Assembly (NCBI RefSeq): GCF_002741985.1
Contig: NZ_APHW01000106.1
Coordinates: 1 to 49,928 of the forward strand
Length of the DNA: 49,928 bases
Source: Vibrio rotiferianus CAIM 577 = LMG 21460
GTDB taxonomy: Bacteria; Pseudomonadota; Gammaproteobacteria; Enterobacterales; Vibrionaceae
Direction: 5' to 3'
Part shown: positions 17,901-25,332 of the stretch, piece by piece
Position numbering within the stretch: the first letter of the stretch is position 1
Layout of the letters: each line of letters opens with the position of its first letter
Made by a program: the position numbers and the translations under genes
Notes under the pieces: model-generated
What the model was told of the DNA's origin: nothing
What the model saw: the letters and a program-made list of their open reading frames with translations, nothing else
Database searches by the model: none

Positions 17901-20900
17901 AACTTATCGTTGTGTAATTGGTAAGTCCATTTACCGTTTTGATCAACAATTAGCGACCCATACTTTCCGGCTGGATCACCCGCTGGATCTGTATTGAGAA
18001 CATCCCAAGTATGAGAGTCGTTTACATCAATGTCAGAGACGACTAATTGACCTTGAGCAGAATCTCTATTGTTTGTATTTTCAACTACGCTACCAGTATC
18101 ACCAGACAAAGACGGAGTGTCATTGTCACCGTGTATCGTTACGGTGATAGTTTCCGTGGTAGAGCTTAAACCATTGTTGTCTGTAACCGTGACGGTAAAC
18201 GTGTCGGTTAAAGACTCGTTAGGTAACAGTCCTTGAACGCTCGAGTTTGAATTATTGAGTTCGTAAGTCCACTTGCCATCATTATCTATGGATATGGTTC
18301 CGTACTTACCTTGATCTGAGTTTAAAGACCAAGTGTGGGTGTCAAGCGTATCCACATCAGTTACTGATAGGTCACCCGTTGTTGTAATCGGCTGGCTCGG
18401 GTCTGGGGTGTCTTCTGTGACAGAGCCATTGAGTTGTTCGTTAACAACTATTGAAGGTTGATCATTGGTACCAACCACAGTAATGGTTACGGTAACGTTA
18501 TCTGTTGCTCCGTATTGGTCTGTTGCATGGACGGTAAACGTTTCAAGGGTACCAACTTCCCCTTCAGACAATGCTTGTAGAGCGTCATCCTGCGACTGTG
18601 TCATTGAAGGAGTATAAGTCCATCGACCATTATCTGCGATTGTTAGCGTACCGTATTTGCCTTCAGCACCATCTATTGTCCAAGTGATGTCTTTGTTGTC
18701 ATCAGGGTCATTATCGTAAAGGCGACCACGGCGAAATGCTTCTACATCTTCAGTCAGTGTTCGACTTGTTCTGCCGGTAATCTCAGGCGCATCATTACTA
18801 CCTACAATGTTAACGACGATAGGAATTTCGTCTGTACCACCGTTGCCGTCAGAAACAACAGCTGTAAATGTGTCTTGGTAATTTTTGCCTTCTTCCATAC
18901 GGTTAGATAACGCAGGATCAAGGTTGTAAACCCAATTGCCATTATTATCGATGCTAACTGTACCGAATAGCCCTTGGTCTGAGTTTTTGATAGACCAGGT
19001 TAGGGTGTCTGGAGTGAGTTCTGTATCAATATCGTTTGCGATAAGCGTACCACCACCAGTTACAGTCACGTCTTCTACGAGATCATCTGTCGCAGTACTT
19101 AACGTAGTGTCTATTACCGGGTCGTCGTTGGTACCAGTTACCCTGACAACGATAACTTCAGTGTCTATGCCTCCATCATTATCATTTACTTGGATAGTGA
19201 ATCGTTCTTCAACAATAGCACCTGCGGCAAGCTCTTGGGCTTTGTCATTATCTAGCGTGTAGCTCCAAGTTCCCGTTGTTGGATCAATGCTAAACAGACC
19301 GTATTCACCCGAGGCACTGTTAGGATCGACTAATGACCAGCTATGGGTATTACTCAGGTCTGGATCGGAATCAGATAGGTTTCCCGAAACGGTTAACTGA
19401 CTAGCATCTTCTGCGACAGTTTGGGTTAGAGTTCCTGAGATATCTGGCACATCATTGCTACCCTTGATAGTGACAACCAAGTCAAACTCATCAGTACCGC
19501 CATTGCCATCGTCTACTTTGATGGTGAATGTTTCTTTACGAATATCGCCACTTGCTAAAAAGTCGACTTTGGTATCATCTAGCGTGTACTTCCAAACGCC
19601 ATTGGAGTCGAGAGTAATAGTGCCAAAAGTTGCATTTATTGAAGCTGCTGTTCCGGATGTCGCTTCTTGGCCATCAATTGACCAAGTGTGCCCATCCTGT
19701 AAATCCACATCGGTAACACCTAAGTCACCCGTAACCATGTTCGCTAGGGCGTTGTCTTCTTCAACGTTATTATTCGTCGTAATGTTGGTGATAGTTGGTT
19801 CATCGTTCTCACCAGTGATAGTAATCGTTACGGTCTGACTAATCGTCCCACCGAGACCATCGTCTGCTTGAACAACAAAGCGCTCAGTGATGATTTGTCC
19901 TTTTGCCAGTTCTTGGGCTTTGTCATTATCAAGGTTGTAGGTCCAGAAACCGTCTGCAGTAATGCCAAAGTCACCATAGGTTGAGTCTGTTTGCCCAAGC
20001 GCTGACCATGTATGTGATGCTCCTTGATCGGCATCGACCACTGTAAGCTGCCCATTGGCGAGTTGTGTTCCATCTTCTTCTACATTACCAATCAGAGGGC
20101 CCGTAATTTGGCTAGGGCTATCATTTTCACCTGTTATGTTGATGGTAACTGTCTTGACTTCACTCGCAGTCCCGTTGTTATCGATAGCGATATATGTAAA
20201 GGAAACAGAGGTTTGCTGGCCTTGAGCTAAATAGTCAAAGTCAGTGCCTGTATCAAAGATGAATGTTCCATCAGGGTTTAAACTCAGTGTTCCTTGACCG
20301 GAGGGAACATCGTTAACGAGTTGGTACGCAGCAATCGTACCGTCGACGTCTGATGCTGTAGGGACACTACTGCTTAGAACGTCATTTTCATCGATATTTT
20401 CTGTACTATTAAAAGCAACTGGAGCGTCGTTGGTTCCTTGGATAGTAACCTGAATTGTGTGCTCAGTGCCGTCAACAGATTTAACGATAAAATCACTAAC
20501 CAAAGGTGTACTGTTTACGTTGAGGTAATCATAAGCCTCGTCTGCAACAAACGTCCAATTACCTTGAGCATCTATCGAAAAGGTACCGTACTTTCCTACG
20601 TAGCCCGTTTGAGGAACAAACTCATCAGTATTATCAACATCTGATACATTCAATTTGCCAGACGTTTGCAATGGTGCATCGGTTTCACTAAGTACTTTAG
20701 TGTCATCTCCATCGATAATAGCAGGGTCATTGACCCCGTCTACGGTAATGGTGACCGTGGATTGTGATACGCCACCGTGATCATCAGTGACCTGATAGTT
20801 TATAACGACAGTGGCTGACTCATTATCGTTTAAGTATTCAAATTCATCATTAGTGAAGAACACTAATTGGTTGTTAGCAACGCTAACACTACCTAAGAGG

Positions 20901-23900
20901 TTATTTGGATCACCATTAACAGAAACTACCTGAGCGTTTGTAATATTTAGAACCGTGTCGTCAACGTCGCTATCGTTCGCAAGTGCGTCGATAATGTAAC
21001 CCGTTTCGGTATTCGTATTAGGGTCTCTGATACCATCTTCAGTAATTTTGCCAACATCAGCCACAAGTTCCGGAAGGTCGTTTGTACCTGATATAGTCAT
21101 TGTGATGGTTTGCTCTGTGCCATCAGCTGCTTTGACCACAAACTGATCTACGAGTGGTACGCTGTCGGTATTTAGGTTGTTGAATGCATCGTTGGTAACG
21201 TATGTCCAGTTACCATCTTTATCGATATTAAATACCCCGTAGCTCCCGGCTTGGTTGGTGACAACCTGAAATTCGTTTGGCCCATCAACATCTTGAACAG
21301 TTAGTTTGCCACTGTCTGTTAGAATAGCGTCGGTCTCTAGGAGTTGAACATCAACATCACCGGTGATTATTGCAGGATCATCTTGGCCATTTATCGTAAT
21401 GGTTATTTGATGCTCAGTTCCATCAATTGTTGAAACAGTAAATATCTCTGTTTTACTTTCACCAGACTTCAAATATTGAACATCATCATTCGCTACTAAA
21501 TAACTCCAACTGCCATTCTCACTAATGGTCAACGTACCTAAGGCATTGGCCGGAGGCACTATCGTTGATGGATCGAACTTAGCTTCATCGGTGCCATCAG
21601 GGTCGCTGATAGTAAGCGTATCACCGACTTGCAAAAATGGTGTGCTCTCATCTTCAGTTACTTCTCCAAAGTCTACACCACCAATTATGGCGTCATCGTT
21701 GACACCAATAATAGTCACGGTGACAGTATGCTGCGTTCCATCCAATGAATTAACCGTAAAGGTTTCGATTTTTTGCTCGTCTTTACCGAGGTATTGAACT
21801 AGCGAGTTGTCGACTTCATAAACCCACTGACCTGCGGCTGTAATAGTGAGCGCGCCTAAGTTGGAAGGATTGGTGGCGACGCTTGATGGGTCGAAAGACT
21901 CCTCATCAGAGCCATCTACATCGTTTATCGTTAGTAGTCCAGTATCACGCAGAGTAGGGGAGGCGCTGTCTTCAATCACTTGACCAATATCATCCCCTCC
22001 GATAACTGCGCTGTCATTAACGCCAGTGATAGTGATTTCTACAGTATGTTCGGTGCCATCAATAGATGTAACAGTGAAGGTCTCTAGTTTGGTTTCACCT
22101 TCACCTAGGAATTGCACATCAGCGTTGCTTACTTGGTAATTCCAATTCCCTTCAGGGTCAATTGTTAAGGCGCCGAGAGTACCTGGCGCAGACGTGATGC
22201 CATTTGGATCAAATACTGCTTGTCCTTGGTCGACATCAGTCACAGTTAGTTTGCCAAAGTCGGTCAATAAAGGATCACTTTCATCTTCGGTGACTGCACC
22301 AATAGCATCACCGGTGATGATTGCGCCGTCATTAACACCTGTGATCGTGATCGTGATGACTTGTTCTGTTCCGTCATCTGTTTGAACCGTGAACTGCTCA
22401 GTTTTGGTTTCGCCTTCACCTAGGTATTGAACCAAAGCGTTGTCGACTTGATATTGCCAATCTCCTAACTCATTGATAGAAAGACTGCCAAGAACGGCTC
22501 CGACAGCTGACACACTATTAATATTAAATAGGCCACTGTTGTTGGTATCAACGTCGCTCGCTCGTAAAGAGCCGTTATCGGTAAGGAGAGGGGTGCTAGT
22601 ATCTTCTACAACCGCGCCTATATCATCGCCAGAAATGATCGCAGAATCGTTAACGCCAATTATTGTTACGGTAATGGAATGCTGAGAGCCGTCGACAGAT
22701 TGAACCGTAAAGGTTTCAACTTTAGTCTCACCTTCACCTAAAAACTGAACGTCGGCATTAGGAACTTGGTAATCCCAGTTGCCATTCGCATCAATGGTTA
22801 ATGAACCAAGGTTACCTTGCCCTGGCACTACACTGCTAGGGTCAAAGGCTTCTTGTTCTTGCCCATCGGCATCAGCAATTGTAAGGGCACCAGTTTCGGT
22901 GAGTAAAGGGTTACTCTCATCTTCAGTAACTGTGCCAGTGTCAATGCCACCAATTATCGCAGTATCATTAATGCCGACAATGGTTATGGTTATCGTATGT
23001 TGAGTTCCGTCTAGCGTGGAAACAATGAATGTTTCAACTTTAGTTTCACCCTCGTCTAAATATTGAACGTCAGCATTGGGAACGCTGTAATTCCAGTTTC
23101 CGTTAGCATCAATGCTCAATGTGCCGAGCGCATTTTGAACGGGGATGATGTTATTGGGATCGAAGCCTTCTTGCGCTGAACCGTCAGAGTCTACAATAGT
23201 TAAAGTCCCGCTATCGGATAATAGGGGATCGGACTGATCCTCAGTGACCGTACCAGTGTCAACGCCCGCTATAACGGCGCTATCATTCACACCAACGATG
23301 GTGACGGTGATGGTATGTTGAGTTCCGTCTTCAGACTGTACAGTAAAGGTTTCAAGTTTAGTTTCACCTTCATCTAGGTACTGAACCAAACTATTGTCTA
23401 CCTGATAATTCCAATTGCCGTTAGCGTCAATGGTTAGAGAGCCCAACACATCAGGTTCAGCTACAACGCTATCGACTCTGAATGATTCTTGGTCAGAGCC
23501 GTCAGCATCAGAAATTGTCAGCGTGCCAGACTCTAAGAGTCGCGGCGTACTTTCGTCTTCAACGACTTCTCCCGAGTCTACGCCACCAATATTCGCTGCA
23601 TCGTTGACACCGTTTACGACTATCGTAATAGTCACGGGGTCGCTTGGAGCACCTTGGTCATCAAGCGAGATATAGCTGAATATTTGAGTCTCGGACTCAC
23701 CCTCAGCGAGAGAATCAAACTCCCCATTTGTGTCAAAAGAGTAACTACCGTCAGGGTTGAATGTCAGAATGCCTTTATTTACATCATCGACAAGTTGGTA
23801 AGACGAGATGCTACCGTCGTCGTCAATTGCTGTTGGTACATTTGTAGAAATATTGTCATCTTCAGATAATTCGATAATGTCAGCGAAAGATTGTGGGGAG

Positions 23901-24370
23901 GCATTTGCGGTAAGGTCTGTGTCCAACTGCTCGGTCTGGGAAAGTGTTGGAGTACCTTGAGATCCGGTTTCGAAGAATGTTGAGACGTCTGCTTCAGGGT
24001 TATTAAATTCTACCGTTGCCGCGCCAGCAATTGATGAGCTCAAACCTTCACCGGCAGCAGGGGCAATATCTTCAAATTGAGTCGGATCGTTACCTTGCTC
24101 GATGGCAGCAATGATATCGCCAACATCGTCCGGCAGAAGATTGTTATCAAGACTGTTGGATTCGTCAACGTCGTCCGAGGTAAAGTCAATGGTTTGTGTG
24201 CTTTGCGTTTCCAATACCTCGACCATTTCACCTTTGTCATCAATATAACCGACTAGTGTGTATTTCCCAGTAGCGAACTGTTTTTCTGAAACTGTGATGA
24301 GCTGTCCTTTACTGTTAAGGACAACGTATTTCTCGACACCTTGAGGAATGAAATCGTTCTTTGCGGTCAT
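11972..24370 (-). CDS. Giant VCBS/cadherin-like repeat adhesin, type I secreted, LapA-like
   Basis: 4132 residues. Residues 1 to about 165 form a retention-module-like head with GNDPTQFEDIAPAAGEG, a close match to the LapA region where the periplasmic protease LapG cuts at paired alanines (here Ala105-Ala106). About 34 immunoglobulin-like repeats of 95-115 residues follow to about residue 3842, each ending with a GxNDxP-type motif and carrying a GxLTIDxxGxWxY core. A glycine-rich break (AAGGGGGNPP) stands near residue 2640. The last 290 residues hold an RTX-like stretch (GHEGNDTLSGTSGNDIL) and a VC_A0849-type secretion tail. It should be exported by a type I system and displayed on the surface for attachment or biofilm. 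No LapBCE exporter, LapD or LapG gene is in this window. Confidence 0.93.
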   Translation of the reverse strand: MTAKNDFIPQGVEKYVVLNSKGQLITVSEKQFATGKYTLVGYIDDKGEMVEVLETQSTQTIDFTSDDVDESNSLDNNLLPDDVGDIIAAIEQGNDPTQFEDIAPAAGEGLSSSIAGAATVEFNNPEADVSTFFETGSQGTPTLSQTEQLDTDLTANASPQSFADIIELSEDDNISTNVPTAIDDDGSISSYQLVDDVNKGILTFNPDGSYSFDTNGEFDSLAEGESETQIFSYISLDDQGAPSDPVTITIVVNGVNDAANIGGVDSGEVVEDESTPRLLESGTLTISDADGSDQESFRVDSVVAEPDVLGSLTIDANGNWNYQVDNSLVQYLDEGETKLETFTVQSEDGTQHTITVTIVGVNDSAVIAGVDTGTVTEDQSDPLLSDSGTLTIVDSDGSAQEGFDPNNIIPVQNALGTLSIDANGNWNYSVPNADVQYLDEGETKVETFIVSTLDGTQHTITITIVGINDTAIIGGIDTGTVTEDESNPLLTETGALTIADADGQEQEAFDPSSVVPGQGNLGSLTIDANGNWDYQVPNADVQFLGEGETKVETFTVQSVDGSQHSITVTIIGVNDSAIISGDDIGAVVEDTSTPLLTDNGSLRASDVDTNNSGLFNINSVSAVGAVLGSLSINELGDWQYQVDNALVQYLGEGETKTEQFTVQTDDGTEQVITITITGVNDGAIITGDAIGAVTEDESDPLLTDFGKLTVTDVDQGQAVFDPNGITSAPGTLGALTIDPEGNWNYQVSNADVQFLGEGETKLETFTVTSIDGTEHTVEITITGVNDSAVIGGDDIGQVIEDSASPTLRDTGLLTINDVDGSDEESFDPSSVATNPSNLGALTITAAGQWVYEVDNSLVQYLGKDEQKIETFTVNSLDGTQHTVTVTIIGVNDDAIIGGVDFGEVTEDESTPFLQVGDTLTISDPDGTDEAKFDPSTIVPPANALGTLTISENGSWSYLVANDDVQYLKSGESKTEIFTVSTIDGTEHQITITINGQDDPAIITGDVDVQLLETDAILTDSGKLTVQDVDGPNEFQVVTNQAGSYGVFNIDKDGNWTYVTNDAFNNLNTDSVPLVDQFVVKAADGTEQTITMTISGTNDLPELVADVGKITEDGIRDPNTNTETGYIIDALANDSDVDDTVLNITNAQVVSVNGDPNNLLGSVSVANNQLVFFTNDEFEYLNDNESATVVINYQVTDDHGGVSQSTVTITVDGVNDPAIIDGDDTKVLSETDAPLQTSGKLNVSDVDNTDEFVPQTGYVGKYGTFSIDAQGNWTFVADEAYDYLNVNSTPLVSDFIVKSVDGTEHTIQVTIQGTNDAPVAFNSTENIDENDVLSSSVPTASDVDGTIAAYQLVNDVPSGQGTLSLNPDGTFIFDTGTDFDYLAQGQQTSVSFTYIAIDNNGTASEVKTVTINITGENDSPSQITGPLIGNVEEDGTQLANGQLTVVDADQGASHTWSALGQTDSTYGDFGITADGFWTYNLDNDKAQELAKGQIITERFVVQADDGLGGTISQTVTITITGENDEPTITNITTNNNVEEDNALANMVTGDLGVTDVDLQDGHTWSIDGQEATSGTAASINATFGTITLDSNGVWKYTLDDTKVDFLASGDIRKETFTIKVDDGNGGTDEFDLVVTIKGSNDVPDISGTLTQTVAEDASQLTVSGNLSDSDPDLSNTHSWSLVDPNSASGEYGLFSIDPTTGTWSYTLDNDKAQELAAGAIVEERFTIQVNDNDGGIDTEVIVVRVTGTNDDPVIDTTLSTATDDLVEDVTVTGGGTLIANDIDTELTPDTLTWSIKNSDQGLFGTVSIDNNGNWVYNLDPALSNRMEEGKNYQDTFTAVVSDGNGGTDEIPIVVNIVGSNDAPEITGRTSRTLTEDVEAFRRGRLYDNDPDDNKDITWTIDGAEGKYGTLTIADNGRWTYTPSMTQSQDDALQALSEGEVGTLETFTVHATDQYGATDNVTVTITVVGTNDQPSIVVNEQLNGSVTEDTPDPSQPITTTGDLSVTDVDTLDTHTWSLNSDQGKYGTISIDNDGKWTYELNNSNSSVQGLLPNESLTDTFTVTVTDNNGLSSTTETITVTIHGDNDTPSLSGDTGSVVENTNNRDSAQGQLVVSDIDVNDSHTWDVLNTDPAGDPAGKYGSLIVDQNGKWTYQLHNDKFETQQIPPGETRQDIFQVEVEDLNGATAIIDVIINVAGVNNPPDIIITDTYSIKEDAIPDTITGTINSGDPDDGESLTWSIVGSTGQYGTLTFIDPTIGEFSYKLDNSNPAVNALTDEDIAGLQDVITIRVVDQYGQSSTKDLTINIDGTNDAPNLSGNLSPHTTEDTVTTTGNLSSGDPDAGDTHTYSVDNGAGSYGSFSIDSDTGKWTYTLDTTQVQQLNPNQSYQETFNVTVIDSKGETSTKPITLTIDGVNDSPTITGDLSATFLEDSTDLVTGKLNLIDIDDGDSPTFNVISESTPSQGNYGTFSIDAQGNWKFIPNDSAINSLEQGAIVTETFNVIGKDSFGAVITDQVVITINGENDPPIISGDNTGYIVEDDAGRNDGSLSITEGQLTATDVDDNSSITNWGIDSSQSTGLGTYGQFTITDDGKWTYQVKGNSIQDLAPGQVVTEEFWVIGTDDKGENSQPYKVTVFVHGWDDDAAGGGGGNPPDRIVDITEGDETAGPTESVEIPVGSGLNNSATATPHSGGAYGELVYDDSAKKWFYVIDNNNPLVDGLQEGETVTEVWHISNKGVTFTVEVTIKGVNDAPQISYQPISISEPDVIGEVTEDVTLSSSGVLEDNDPDFNDSQDWVIVDTSNGNSEVTQLQGDYGTLTLNPDTGEWEYNIDNNAVQPLNAGDVEYDTFTVKVTDEKGDSDTQEIKIKVNGSADDITVDPDVILELDATEDQNNTFIQSGNLTPPSELGSDPTWQLVDGSGTYGSITINPDGSYEYTLDNNSSAVQSLKEGETVTDTFTVFVTDQYGKTVVDENGNPIPLKIEVEVTGTNDDPVISGATTGSVSADSTSNITGQLASGDIDTGDTATWDPLTTVNGQYGTFTLNSNGKWTYDLNENHPDVVALNPNETLTESFPVSVTDGANATDSTNVVITITGTNQAPQITGDVTGEVQEDIKVTTGELQLTSNDVDNADSVTFAPKNLSGTYGQFVLGSDGKWSYTLYNDPHIQALPEGAIVTESFFVTATDSFGAEVTQEVVVTILGDNDIPTIQGTTTGTVTEDSPTLATGNLGANDVDFGDVLSYQVVNSGTFGSNVTIDGNTWKYELNSAHPDINALPKGGSTTDTISIIAKDGKGNSVPLDITITINGTNDAPEIAAIATQTVAEDDTSPLTGTFDSGDPDIGDAITWSVINSDPRGTLTIDSSSGDWEFTYDNNLPEVQALAVGESLTLQYEIKAKDEHGLEDTQPVTFKITGTNDLPEVTQDSVTTGQVFEDPSQGSGTATGTIDIDDVDASDNHLFTFDNNAGSQTKQGQYGELTIDKNTGVWTYVMTPALVESLTDTDQNIFDTFTVTIDDENSGVITQDVVIQVFGDNDVPFVVDNQTDTSGEVTEDGTASEQSATGTITADDAENQDLTFSLTSNQSQYGTFSVNNDGEWDYVLDPVKSQTLPAGITTEQFVVAIEDTEGKSVNQTITITLNGNDDSPIIENTSEISGSVTEDGTALEQQTSGKVEASDPEGGSVTFELNSPASPYGTFILQPNGEWTYTLDPVLSQALPGGITEEVFTVVVKDGSANETNQLITITLNGNNDPATVDGVAAGQVKAGFVDQASGLLTVDDVDTNTSNLTWSVDDTSGSYGTLSFDDSTLTWTYTLTPGAADTLSVGQTFDELFTINVSDGTTITAKQVTVTVLGTAHIGSLGSDILVTSSYDEILWGGPTDGSDIGTSDTFLWSDNVLGTSATPGDDIIKDFDVNADVIDLEQVFNLTSAWDSSTLSNELTITEVDGNTVLQITQTDSQLLQSITLDGVSLSNLYGQNVDNLSNQERVSSLVETGQLVVSKTFGHEGNDTLSGTSGNDILTSGGGIDTFVFLQENSGSTNTITDYDPNGDEIDLTDLLPANTSVSDLLDANLIQVTVNDDPALPDSSASSSTTITVEDTTGAVTNITLEGIGWDTLNVNNVSDVSSITTESLLSTLHVLTEHN
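12844..23875 (-). repeat. Tandem coding repeats of the adhesin (about 34 units)
   Basis: Units of about 300-345 bp. Those at about 21.4-23.6 kb (the N-terminal repeats 2-8) are most alike: each has TEDES-like, GTLTI-DADG, LGSLTIDANGNWNYQV, QYL-EGETK-ETFTV and DGTQHTITVTI blocks. The middle and C-terminal units are more diverged and use a YGTF/YGTL core. The pattern suggests recent unit duplication at the N-terminal side of the array. Repeat number may vary between strains. Confidence 0.8.
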
Positions 24371-24574
24371 TTAGAATCCCCTTTGAAGCAAAACTTACTA
24401 ATAACATTAAAGAACTCTCTTAGACTTATAGTTAGCGTTAATTGATTGTCTAGAGAAATCACGTCTTTAATGACACTTTATTAACATGCATTGTCATGTT
24501 TTTGAAGAGATATGTCTTCGTAAATAATTATTAAATTATAAATTAAGCGGCTTAAAAGTGAGACAAAATCAACT

Positions 24575-24868
24575 TTAAACATGAATATCGAGCAAACTGC
24601 CGATTACTTCATTATTTTTTTCAACAACTGACGCACCGATGCGGTTATAAGTCGAGGCTTGGATAAGTGATACTAAAGGGTCGATAGCATCGTTTGAAGG
24701 AGGGGGAAGGGTTGAGTCAATTAGGGTGTTAAGTGATTCAACTTTGTTGAAGCTGAGAGTTTCATCTAATGCAAGTTCAGGTTGTTGTATTTCCTGCACG
24801 GCTTGCTCAGCCATCTTTTGAGAGAGCTGAATCATCTGGTTACCGGTACTAATCCCTGATACTGGCAT
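24575..24868 (-). CDS. Small conserved hypothetical protein upstream of the adhesin
   Basis: 97 residues, no signal peptide or membrane segment. The sequence MIQLSQKMAEQAVQEI and the C-terminal ASTYNRIGASVVEKNNEVIG are predicted amphipathic helices separated by a proline-rich linker (LPPPSNDAIDP). The C-terminal helix resembles the terminal helices of flagellar rod/hook proteins and the small putative motility protein YjfB, but this is only a resemblance. It has the same orientation as the adhesin gene, 204 bp upstream of it. Function unknown. Confidence 0.6.
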   Translation of the reverse strand: MPVSGISTGNQMIQLSQKMAEQAVQEIQQPELALDETLSFNKVESLNTLIDSTLPPPSNDAIDPLVSLIQASTYNRIGASVVEKNNEVIGSLLDIHV

Positions 24869-24946
24869 ACCGCCTCCATCACTTAATATGCTATATGAAG
24901 CATAGTTGGGTAGGGGCTAATTTGCAATGTTGACCTCTATCGCCAA

Positions 24947-25141
24947 TTAGACAAAGAGCTTTGACAACATGTCTTTTTCTTCGCTGGATAGTACTGGTGA
25001 GCTAGTCTTATCCAGTTGGTGATTAATCTGGCTCTTTAAGGTTTTCAATTGATTTGAGTTTAGTAGATCCAGTTTATCCATCAGCTCATTAAATTGTTGA
25101 GTCGTCATCTCTTTTATCTCTCTCGTCTTTATCACTGCCAT
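24947..25141 (-). CDS. Small hypothetical protein
   Basis: 64 residues from the ATG at 25141 (MAVIKTREIKEMTT), which has AAGGGG about 7 bases upstream; an ATG at 25159 would overlap that site. The body is two predicted helices: TTQQFNELMDKLDLLNSNQL and LKSQINHQLDK, then SSEEKDMLSKLF. This looks like the N-terminal helical region found on some IS1595-type transposases, so it could be a domesticated or remnant piece, but I cannot confirm that. It lies 78 bp upstream of the 97-residue gene on the same strand. Confidence 0.5.
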   Translation of the reverse strand: MAVIKTREIKEMTTQQFNELMDKLDLLNSNQLKTLKSQINHQLDKTSSPVLSSEEKDMLSKLFV

Positions 25142-25298
25142 GTTTAACCCCTTTGTCATAGTGGCTAGGTGGAGTTGATTACACGTCTAATGATTTTGAG
25201 AGTAGATTTTGAACGGTGATTTATTGTCCGAAAATTGTCAGGTGACGTAAGCAGAAGGTAAGAATTTTCTGACTTTTCAGGGCATCAATGACTTACAA

Positions 25299-25319
25299 GC
25301 GCCAGAATATTTCTGGCGC
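25299..25319. terminator. Palindrome downstream of yccS
   Basis: GCGCCAGAA (25299-25307) and its complement ending at 25319 form a near-perfect hairpin just after the yccS stop on the minus strand. The following tract is only weakly T-rich, so it may be a terminator or an mRNA-stabilising hairpin. Confidence 0.5.
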
Positions 25320-25332
25320 AGGATTTGCTGTT

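Noticed and set aside
12000..23870. Many plus-strand open frames of 60-127 codons opposite the adhesin gene
   Set aside because: They repeat the same composition in step with the coding repeats, lack ribosome sites and look like antisense shadows of one gene.
12844..23875. Regular repeats considered as a CRISPR array
   Set aside because: Units are about 300 bp, coding and in frame; there are no short direct repeats with unique spacers.
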